This document shows positions 1 through 8,200 of a stretch of DNA of 22,577 bases, piece by piece. Both the position numbers and the translations under genes were made by a program. Source of the stretch: Chloromonas sp. AAM2 (Eukaryota > Chlorophyta > Chlorophyceae > Chlamydomonadales > Chlamydomonadaceae); the NCBI GenBank assembly GCA_004335635.1, contig QAXH01003808.1, forward strand, positions 1 to 22,577. The letters run 5' to 3'. A model generated the notes under the pieces. The model made no database searches. It was not told the origin of the DNA and saw only the letters and a list, made by a program, of their open reading frames with translations. Within the stretch, counting starts at the first letter, position 1, and the number at the start of each line of letters is the position of its first letter.

Positions 1-447
1 GCTGTCTGGGTCGAACATGCACCCTGCTGCCACACGCAGATTGTCTTGTGTGTTGACGAGCCGTGTTGTCAACAGCAATACTGCTGTGTGGCCGATGCAA
101 AAGGGTTCGAGTCTAGCACCTGTGGGCACAGTGATCAGCATCAAGTGGTAAGCCATCGGGTGAGTGACAAGTCGGTGAGCATGTACTTTCAGTGACAGTG
201 TGGGCATGTGTTTTTATTGACCCTGAACAGCAAGGCACCAGCCATGACCCCGTGACAAGCCCGCAAAGGTGTCAATGGAGGGCGACTGAGGACAACGCAT
301 TCGTGTGCTAAGTTGCGGCCCAGCCAGGCACCAGTCCACTCACCGGCATGATCCGTGTGGTGAGCAGACCATGGTGCACTGGTGGGGCTCAGCACCACGC
401 CCACATCTTGGCACTCAGTGCCTTGATGGGACGCAGCACAGCCGTCT
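1..447. other. 3' flank of the left gene, with decayed exon copies
   Basis: No intact gene is visible here. On the minus strand the segment follows the called stop of the acidic low-complexity gene. It contains a consensus donor (CCG|GTGAGT, GT at 343-342). At 109-130 it has a 22-base exact copy of the intron/exon border that opens exon 4 of the gene (1346-1367). From that copied acceptor, minus-strand codons run from 119 to a stop at 69-71 and read VLDSNPFASATQQYCC. An AATAAA hexamer on the minus strand at about 213-218 could be a poly(A) signal, but algal genes of this type usually use TGTAA, so it is weak evidence. The segment may be true 3' UTR or a further exon pair of the same gene. Confidence 0.4.
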
Positions 448-3255
448 TCAGCTGTTTGCGAACTTCAGCCGCGCCTGAGGTGCCGCTCTTGCTGCCGGCT
501 CGAGCTCGGCATGTGGTGGGCTGCTGCCAATGTTGCTCTTGATGTCAGCTTCTTCAAACTCCGCTTGTCCTGTGCTGCTGCCAGTGCTGCGGATGGTGAT
601 GACAGCATCACATGCCATACTGCTGTTGCTGATGATCACGTTGGTGCAGTCTTCCGACACCTGTGGTCACACAGACAGACAGGAGCTGTGAACGCAGCAC
701 ATGGTAGATTACCAGGGAAAATAAGGTGGGCTGAGGCTGGGGTGTCGCCAGGTGCAGCACGAGCAGTCACAGGGGTTTGACACAGCGCATGGTGCAAAAC
801 ATTTGATTCGCTGTAGATGCAACGCAGTAAGGTGACAATAGTGAAACCACTGACACCGGGTGAAAACTACACAGTGTTGGCCGCCTGATGCCAAGACATG
901 GCGTGCGTGTACACATGCAAGCACACTCAACCCAGTGAACTGCACAAGCACACTCACCGCCTGCATCAGAGCTGCATCTGATGAAGGGTTGACGACGGTG
1001 CACCCTTGGCAAAGCACGGCCGCCTTGAGGCGCTTACCGGCTGCCCGCCACGCGCCCAGGCCCTTGGCCTTCTTGACCGCAGGCTGCTCCACAGCTTGTG
1101 CTGTTGCTGGTGATGAAGTAGCATCAACCAAGGGCTGCTCTACAGCTGGTGCTGGTGCGGCTGATGTTGGTGCTGCTGGTGCTGGTGCTGCTGGTGGAGC
1201 AGCATCAGGGCTCGCTGAGGCCAGGTACGCATCCACCACCTCTGCTATCAGGCAGTCCAGGTGCGCGTCCAGTGCTCTGAGCCCCTCCAAGGGCAGACAG
1301 TCATAGTTTGTGGTTGGCTGCCGCGTGGTCGCTACAGGAAGGCTGGAGTCTAGCACCTGTGGGCACAATCAAGCAGCATGACACACAGCTCATGGCAGAG
1401 CCAAGACGCAAGTGCTGGCCACCCACGATGTATGCTGCTGCTTAACACTAGACACAACCGTGTGCTTACCGGCTCAGGCGCGCGTGCATTGGCAGACTCA
1501 GTCACCCCACGTTCCGCCTCTCCGGGCGTGCCCACGCTATTAGCCTGCGCCACTGCAAAAGCCTTGCTGGGCAGTGCCGCTCCCAGAGCGCGCTCCGCCT
1601 GTCGGCTCCTGCCCGGTCTTGGCCGGGGGGGTCTGCCATGTGACTTGCGCGGAGCGGTGGAGGAATTTCCAAAACCCATGGCTGTTGTAGGGTCAACGCT
1701 GCTGCTTGCTGCTTCCACAGCCCAAGGGTTGAGCTCTGCACGCGCCCTGCCCACCAGGCTGGCCAGGGCTGGATGAGTCCCGCCAATCACGCCGCCTGTC
1801 TGGCGTGCAGAGGACATGAGGCTGTTCACGCGGGCAAGCAGCTCGCTTGTAGCAAAGCTCAGCGGCGGGGTGTAGACAGGCACAGCACGAGGGCTCAGCT
1901 GACCGTCGTGCTCATCGTCCGACCATTCGTAGTCACACAGTCCATCATCAAGCGAGGGCTGGCAGCTGCCCATGTCATCGTCATCGGTGGACCACTCATA
2001 ATCGCCGGCGAGTTCATCCTCATCCGAACCATCGACTGGCAGGGAGGCTACACCTGCAGCTCGCATCATCTGCTCAAAGAAGCTGCCGCTGGGCAGCTGC
2101 AGGGCGCCTGTTGCAGCTGGGACCGAGGACTGAACCTGCAAACCGGGACAGCGTGATGGAAGCACAACTGTGAGCACAGTGTGGGCAGCAGGACTGGTTG
2201 TTCGCAGGGCAAGGCAAGGCTGCACACGCTTACAAATCACTTGAAGGTGAGGGCTGGGGTGTCGCCAGGCGCAGCACGCGCAGTCACAGGGGATTGGCGC
2301 AGCATATGGTGCTAAAGCTCGAACAGCCTTAGAATGTTGCAGAATACATGCTACCTTACGCATTTCAAACCCATGGCAGAGGCAAATGTGGCGTGAAGAG
2401 TGGGGAAGTCTGGTGTGTGGCATGAAAACAACCATGCAGTTGCATATTGCTATGGCACCTATTGCCAGAGACCCGTATGATGCATTCCAGATACAGGGTG
2501 ACACTGCTGCATTCACACTAACAACCGCTTACCGGCTCAGGCGCATGCACATTGGAAGACTCAGTAGCTGTGCGCTCCGTCTCCCGGCTCCTGTCTTGTC
2601 TGGGAGATGGGTCAGGTGTGAGCTCAGCGCAAAAGCTCAGCTGGCAGCTATCCACGTCAGTGCCAACCAGTGAGGGCTCTGTGCTGTCCTGTTCGCTGAG
2701 CAGGTCATTGTCTGTATCATCCGGGCTGGGCATGGGGCTGATCCCTGCAGCCCGCATCACCTGCTCAAAAAGGCTGCCGCTGGGCAGCTGCAGGGCGCCT
2801 GGTGCAGTTGGCACCGAGGTCTTATCCTGCAAAGTGATGGGAGCACCAGTGTGAGCACAATGTGGGCAGCAGGACAAGGCAGGGCAGCACCTGCCTGCAA
2901 ACCAAGCGACATGGGGCAACACACTGTTTGGCTGCAGTGCTGAAGCCGAGCGTGTTGAGCAGAGGCCGGTGTGTTGAATGAGGCCTAAAAGCCAGGTTGC
3001 CAAGCGCAGCACGAACAGTCACAGGGGCACTGCACAGTTTGGATGAATGAGCTGATGCACGAAATGCAACCCAATGGTGCAGACGCATATGATCGCTGTA
3101 AGGTGATACTGATACGAGGGAATACGGGCCTGACTGCATGAGGAGTTGCAAAAAATCGGCGGGCCTTGGAGATACTTGCATTGTGGTACACGCTTGCACC
3201 GTACCTCTGGGAGCCCTGAGCCGTCTATGCCGTTGTCGAGCATGAAGGGGTTCAT
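448..3255 (-). CDS. Unrecognised acidic low-complexity protein, five exons, internal exon duplication
   Basis: I do not recognise this protein. The model joins minus-strand exons 3255-3205, 2826-2533, 2135-1470, 1356-958 and 660-448, about 540 residues. Every junction is phase 0 with GT..AG borders, for example CCG|GTAAGC after exons 2 and 3, and GCG|GTGAGT after exon 4. Exon 1 starts MNPFMLDNGIDGSGLPE. Exons 2 and 3 share GALQLPSGS-[LF]-FEQ-[VM]-MRAAG near their start and an APEP end. Exon 3 adds two DYEWS blocks in an Asp/Glu-rich stretch and a Pro/Arg-rich basic stretch (RPPRPRPGR). Exon 4 is Ala/Pro-rich and then basic (VKKAKG, AGKRLKAAVL). No signal peptide, membrane segment or catalytic motif is visible. 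The acidic-then-basic layout could suit a nuclear or scaffold protein, but that is a guess. Exons 1-4 are well supported; exon 5 and the stop are less certain. Confidence 0.55.
1470..2135 (-). other. Exon 3 of the left gene (duplicate of exon 2, expanded)
   Basis: This 222-codon exon has an acceptor TTTGCAG|GTTCAG and a donor CCG|GTAAGC, and is open throughout. Residues 5-25 or so match the start of exon 2 (SVPAATGALQLPSGS, FEQMMRAAG) and the end matches as well (ESANARAPEP against ESSNVHAPEP). Between these conserved ends exon 3 is more than twice as long as exon 2. The extra part is acidic, with the motif DYEWS twice (DYEWSTDDDD and DYEWSDDEHDG), then Ser/Ala-rich helices and a Pro/Arg-rich basic stretch. 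Conserved ends with a diverged middle are what an old tandem exon duplication with later expansion would give. Confidence 0.6.
2533..2826 (-). other. Exon 2 of the left gene (duplicate of exon 3)
   Basis: This 98-codon exon has an acceptor CTTTGCAG|GATAAG and a donor CCG|GTAAGC. It carries the SVPTAPGALQLPSGS and FEQVMRAAG block, an acidic centre (PSPDDTDNDLLSEQD) and an Arg/Glu-rich end closing in HAPEP. The flanking introns are also related to those next to exon 3. A GTGAGCACA..TGTGGGCAGCAGGAC block occurs at about 2851-2875 and 2170-2194, and a CAGTCACAGGGG block at about 3017-3028 and 2279-2290. The copied unit was therefore exon plus intron. Confidence 0.6.
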
Positions 3256-3912
3256 CGTTGGATGCTGTTGGTCTTAGAACGCCCGTCGCTGTGTGCTGTG
3301 CGGGCTTGGCACCGGTTGCCTGAAGCTTTGGACAAAAGCTCGGGCTTTGCTTTCTGGTTGAATGCGGTCTTTACAGGGCTTGGGGCGTCTCAAAGCTCTA
3401 CGTCCAGACAATTCCAATGGTTTGACCTGGCGGGTGAGCAGCTAGCTTTACGTGCCTTCAGTAAGTGATGCGTGCATTTTGCACCGCATAGTACGTGAAG
3501 ACTGGAGACTGGAGGCTGCGATTGCCATTCAAGGTCTCGGCCCGCACATGCATGTGACCGTTTTGGAAAGGCGGGAGGTCAGGCAGCCACCAAAGCAGCC
3601 CCATGCCAACCTATTCCACTGTGACTAGAGTGTAGTTGAAAGCAGCTCAACCTCCCAGTCACAGATTTGGCTGGGCTTTAGGCATGCATGTGAAGAATAC
3701 CGAAGCCCATGCAGCGTCTCTACGGCAGCCAGTTCTGGGACAGTTCGTGTGTCTAGCAGTTGCAGAGATCCAACACGACAGCAGATAAGGATGGCTAGGC
3801 TATCCTTGCTCCAAGAAATGGGCATTCCAAGGTTGACCACCACTCTCCTGTGTGCTTGCATGGTCTCCAGGTTTGCTAGTTCAGGATTGCTTACAAGGAG
3901 GGAGTGCACACC
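3256..3912. promoter_or_regulatory. Head-to-head intergenic region, possible shared promoter
   Basis: The region separates the inferred start of the minus-strand acidic gene (3255) from the inferred start of the small plus-strand gene (3913). Both 5' UTRs and promoters should lie here if those starts are right. No clear TATA box, initiator or repeated regulatory element could be picked out by eye. A plus-strand stretch at about 3373-3441 has a TTTACAG acceptor-like start and a CGG|GTGAGC donor-like end, so an upstream 5' exon of the small gene is possible. This is inference from gene placement only. Confidence 0.25.
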
Positions 3913-4633
3913 ATGCAGCACGTCCGACGCAAGCATAATTTACTTGCGCAAATTGCAAAAATTTCTCCAAGTAAAGGGGAATCTGGCCGTGTCAGCAAGG
4001 GGTGGTGAGGAGCCTGCACAACAAACCAGCCCCCAAACCACCTTACTGCGGATGTCCCACTCCAACATTCATCCATCATTCATTCCAACATTCCGATGTT
4101 TGGGCACTGGTACAGCACAGCAGGGGTGCAAGCAGCACGCCAACAGCACGCCCCTTGAGCAGGCCTGCGATCAATTGCTTACCGTGCTCTGCTGCACGTG
4201 TGTGGACCTGGCCACAGCAAGTGACATCATGAAGGTTAAGTCTGAGTATAAAGGTTGCTTACTCATGCTGACAGGGTGCATGATATACAGGCTCGTGCTG
4301 TACAAATTGCTTTTTTTTGGGCTTCTGGCGCAGCTTCCCGTCCGGAGCAGGACGTCAAACACATACACGGATGATGTCATGGGACCACCACACAAACATG
4401 CGGTAGAACGGCTACTCAATTTTTTGAGGCTGGTGTTTTGAGGCTGCTTCTCATTATCATGATCTGAAGAACGTTCTTCTTCCTTTGCTTTTGCCCTGCA
4501 GCTTGACACTGTGTACCGGAATGACTTTGTGGGTAAGGTACCTGCGGAGCGAGCTGTGCGGCCGCATGCAGTGAACGGCTCAATTTCCGAACGAGCCTTT
4601 CCATGGAATCGCACCCCATGGTGGGTCTGTTAA
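3913..4633 (+). CDS. Small four-exon protein with Tyr-x-x-Asp-[DF]-V motifs, unidentified
   Basis: The model joins 3913-4004, 4121-4220, 4334-4402 and 4502-4633, giving about 131 residues and a TAA stop. The two last coding exons are the convincing part. Exon 3 follows CTGGCGCAG and reads ..TYTDDVMGPPHKHA. Exon 4 follows TTTGCCCTGCAG and reads LDTVYRNDFVGKVPAERAV... The junction keeps phase 0 and places two related T-x-Y-x-[ND]-D motifs in succession. Short Tyr/Asp/Gly-Pro repeats of this style are common in small axonemal microtubule-associated proteins, but I cannot name a family, so a ciliary role is a suggestion only. Exon 1 (from ATG 3913, MQHVRRKHNLL..) and exon 2 (Ser/Pro/Arg-rich) rest only on frame and splice phase. 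Donors GTAGAA and GTGACA are imperfect. An alternative donor, GTAAGG, lies inside exon 4 just after ..YRNDFVG. Confidence 0.4.
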
Positions 4634-4644
4634 CCACCAAGAAT

Positions 4645-4649
4645 TGTAA
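4645..4649 (+). terminator. TGTAA poly(A)-type signal after the small gene
   Basis: A TGTAA pentamer lies 11 bases after the TAA stop at 4631-4633. TGTAA is the usual polyadenylation signal of volvocine green algae, normally a short distance before the cleavage site. It would imply an unusually short 3' UTR here. A pentamer is common by chance, so it is only supporting evidence for the gene end. Confidence 0.3.
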
Positions 4650-5214
4650 ACGAACAGAAAACTGGATAAGGGCTGCAAGAGTCTCGCACAAGCACAAGAG
4701 GGCTGCAAGAGTCGCGCACGAGCCAAACGCTGACTCTCTACTTGCTCTGGTGAGGTAGCTTCACCATGCAAGTTTTCAGCCACCCAATAGCTGAATTATC
4801 ATTGGCTTTATAATCATTGTCTTGTCAGTGCCTGAGCTTGAGCACAATCGATGCGATGAAGTAAGGCACAGGCTAAACAAGGCAGAGGTTAAAGCAGTCA
4901 GGAGCGCAGGGCTGGTCTTGGAATTGCCCTTCCGACCTAACCTTAACCCTAGTCCTTACCCTAGCCCGGCATGGTCGGTTGAGGTTTAACATGCATACCA
5001 GGCACGCACGCAGCAGTCCGGAACATATGCAAGGGTTAAACTCCATATACTGCTCTGCACAATCGTCGGCGCGTTTCCTGGCAGTGCACGACGCACAACC
5101 GAGCGTCTCTCACTCTTCCCTTCGAAGGCTACCAGCCCACAACTGGGCTTACTTCTGAGCACTGTAGAACAACGACCCGTGGTCAAGGGAAGAGCTTCCC
5201 TCTTGCCCCGCGCA
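4650..5214. other. Spacer with a degenerate telomere-like stretch
   Basis: No gene is recognised between the small gene and the TTM gene. At about 4937-4968 there is a run of imperfect CCCTAA-like units (CCTAA, CCTTAA, CCCTAG, TCCTTA, CCCTAG), resembling a decayed interstitial telomere-type repeat. At 4668-4720 the phrase GGCTGCAAGAGTC.CGCAC occurs twice as a short direct repeat. The promoter of the TTM gene should lie in the right part, but no defined element could be recognised. Confidence 0.35.
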
Positions 5215-5265
5215 ATGGCCCCAAGGACTGGAAGCATTACAGGGCAGGCGCCTCCCCGCACTAAG
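5215..5265 (+). other. Candidate first coding exon of the TTM gene
   Basis: ATG at 5215 opens MAPRTGSITGQAPPRTK and ends at a donor AAG|GTGGGC in phase 0. That phase fits the next exon, which begins at 5420 after ACACGTAG and reads LLKEVLELQEV. An in-frame TAG lies just before 5420, so an upstream exon or a non-AUG start is required. Plant TTM1/2 proteins also have a short stretch before the equivalent GLLKDQ segment. The implied intron is about 154 bases. No homology supports these 17 residues. Confidence 0.4.
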
Positions 5266-8200
5266 GTGGGCTGCAACAAAAGGCGCTACAGCATGGCAGC
5301 ACGAGCTGTGTTTACATACTATGTGGAAGTGAACTGTAGTGCAAGCGCGCTCCCAACGTGAGGCATTCAAAACCCTCGAACCTTTTTTGAGATCTTTGTC
5401 GCAATGCTCCCACACGTAGCTGCTCAAGGAGGTGCTGGAACTACAAGAGGTACATACAAAAGAGGGTGGAACACGCTACACAATCAAACGACTTGAAGAC
5501 CTCTTCGACTTTGATAAAGGTGAGACTCAGGCCTGAGTCTGCGTCAGCATAGCCAAGTTACATTCAAGGGAGGATTGCATACCCTGATTCATGTTCATAC
5601 AGCATGGGTAATGTTTCAAGTGCACGGCCCCAAGCGATACCAAGGCTCTTCTCCTGAGTTCTTCTCTGCACTAGATTTAGCCTAGCCATTGCACACATTA
5701 TCATGTGCTGCCAGCCAAGAGTCAGTTGAAAGCTTCAGCATTCGTCGTGTGTATTTGGCCGTGCTTGGCCGTTCTTGGCCGTGCATTGTCTGCTTGCATG
5801 CCTGTTTCATATACGGGCCAATGTGCTACAGACAATCATAAAGCTAACGTCAAGTGGGCTTTATACCACTTGGAGCGACATCTCCAGAAGGACAGTTGTG
5901 TCCTGGCATGCCTTGCAGGGTTTTATGTGTTTGTGAGGGCCCTGCAGCTCTTGAAGGCTCACAATGACGGGGTCATCCTTGTGGGCTTGGGTGGGGCCTC
6001 AGGCTCGGGCAAAACAGCATTCAGCGAGAAGATTAAGGCATTCATGCCAGGTAGGCGGGCTGCAGCTTTACACATACATGGGTGTTGCAGCTACACAAGA
6101 AGAATAAAGCATACGGCCCCACCACATACGTCATTGGAGAAGTTCTCCCCGGATGCTCAGCATACAAATACAAGACAACGTACTGAAGCAGAGTTGACGA
6201 TGTAATGGTTCCGCCTGTCACATCGGGCCTGCTTCACCTGCAAGCACCACGGTCATGCCACTATGCACACCCACTTACACTGGTGCAGGGGTGGTTGTCA
6301 TCAGCATGGACATGTACAATGATGGATCTAAGGTGGTGGACCAAAACTTTGATGACCCGCGACTGGTGAGCATCATGATGGCAGTTGCAGTGGTTGCTGG
6401 TGGTCACATGGTGGGCGGCATGTTGGTGCCAGGTTGCTTAGCATGCTCCGCAATGGCACTGCATCCGCATGCCATGGTGTTGCTTTCTGAAGGATGGGCA
6501 TCGAACTGCATGGGTGGTATGAAGCCGCCATGTCAGCTGGGACACCAGCGGACAACGTGGTAAGGGGCAGTCAGTAAGACGTAAGAGACTCTATACCACA
6601 GGTGCTGGCTTGCAAACGTTTGTGAGCCACGGTTCTTAGGCATGCCACTCTGCTTCACAGCTGCTCAGGCTAAGTGTGTGGCTCCTGGTTTACTGCCCAA
6701 CATGGCAGTGCCTCCGCACCCTGCTGATCACAATGCCTTGTGTGTGCCTGCCTGCCTGCCTGCCACGGTTTGTGTCTGCAGACCGACTACGAGTGTCTGC
6801 AGGCGAACCTAGCCGACCTCAAGGCGGGCCGGCCCACACAGGTATGTGTGTGCGAGTGGGCCATAAGCACCTGAGAAGTAGTCAGTGGCAGACAGGAAAG
6901 GCAATCCACACTCTGGATTTGAAAAGGCATTTGATGCAGATAGTGTTGGGGCAGTAGTGTACTAGTTTACCCTTTCTCTGCACCGTCAGCTTGTGGGCAC
7001 TCAGCCTGCATGTTCTGTTCATGGCTGACGTACAAGTGTTGGTACCTTTTGAGAAGTCCAAATGCGCTGTTCGTTTCCGCATCGGCTTTAGTGTTCTGCG
7101 CCTTACAGATTGTGATACGTTTTGATAAGTCCAGCTGCTGAGTTTGTTATGCGAACTGCACATGATCGTTGCAGTGTAATGATATCCATGCCTACTTGCT
7201 GCATTGCCGTGCATGTGTACATATCGCATGTGTACATATAGTGTGCAACTCGCTCATGCAGCGTGGCATGACTTTGGTCTTGTGTGCATGCATGTCATGC
7301 AGGTGCCGATCTATGACTTCCGAGTGAGCAAGCGCGTGGGCTACACGAGCGTGTCGGTGCCTGAGGGGCGGGTGGTCATTGTGGAGGGAATCTACGCACT
7401 CAGCGACAAGCTAAGGTAAACCGATCAGCACTATCATTACATTGAATCTATCCGCTTCATATTTATCCTGCTCAAGGGATCATGGAGCAGCTGGTAAGGT
7501 AGACTGCACTATAGCACAGAGGTGTGGTGATAGGGCGTGTCCACGCAAAGAGGCAAGACAGGCCTTCCAGCTCCAGGACTAAGCAAACAAAAACAGGAAG
7601 GCTGAGCAAAAACAACAGTCGGTGGGCTGTGAAGCGGGCTGGTAAAAGGTCGACCAGTTCTGTTAGAAAGTATATCACGATACAGTGGACGTTGGGGGGC
7701 ATGTCATACTATTGATTCTTTAATTAATTGCCACGGGATGGAAGCGCCCTGTGGCCTGCAATCGCGCGTGTGCACCTTGCAACGTTTCTCTCACCCACGC
7801 ACCTGCCACGCCACCTGCCACGCCACCTGCCACGCGCTTGTGCTCGAGATGCCATCCTGCCCGTCCGCCGTCCCTCCCTGCTCCTGCAAGGAAACCTGCA
7901 GATCGCTTGCCACATGCTCATGGTCCAGGGGACGCCCTTCCCCTGGCATGACATTTGGGGGCATTTGTTTCATGACATTGGGAGGTATTCGTTTGTCATG
8001 ACAGTTGGGGGCATGTCATACTCTTCATGTCACGGCTGGTCTTGTGTTGCCTGCATTGCTGTACCTTGGGTTACACCATGATAAGCCATGTAATGATGAT
8101 GACGAAGTAAACAAACTACGACGTAGCTACGGCTCAACGAATCTCTCGTGACTTGCCACATGCTCGTTCTTAAGTGTATTGATAATCACTCACTCATGTC

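Larger units (their letters stand above)
720..3040. repeat. Three diverged copies of an intron segment around the duplicated exons
   Basis: A block reading approximately GGCTGGGGTGTCGCCAGG, then GCAGCACG, then CAGTCACAGGGG appears at about 735-776, 2250-2290 and, more diverged, 2990-3028. Copies 1 and 2 are near-identical over about 40 bases. Each copy lies in an intron of the left gene. Downstream similarity is weaker but present, such as GTGCA..CATTTGAT..CGCTGTA near 790-815 and GTGCAGACGCATATGATCGCTGTA near 3077-3100. Together with the exon 2/3 similarity this marks repeated tandem duplication of an exon-intron unit. Confidence 0.6.

Noticed and set aside
101..125. GGTTCGAGTCT resembles a tRNA T-loop / B box
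   Set aside because: The flanking bases do not form a T stem or acceptor stem, and the segment is explained as a copy of the exon 4 border.
3262..3468. Plus-strand open frame of 68 codons between the divergent genes
   Set aside because: No domain and no supported start. An overlapping alternative frame with splice-like borders (3373-3441) is equally plausible, so neither was called as coding.
6255..6563. Open frame of 102 codons covering a TTM exon and its intron
   Set aside because: Only 6289-6365 is coding. The continuation past the GTGAGC donor is intron and loses similarity to the family.
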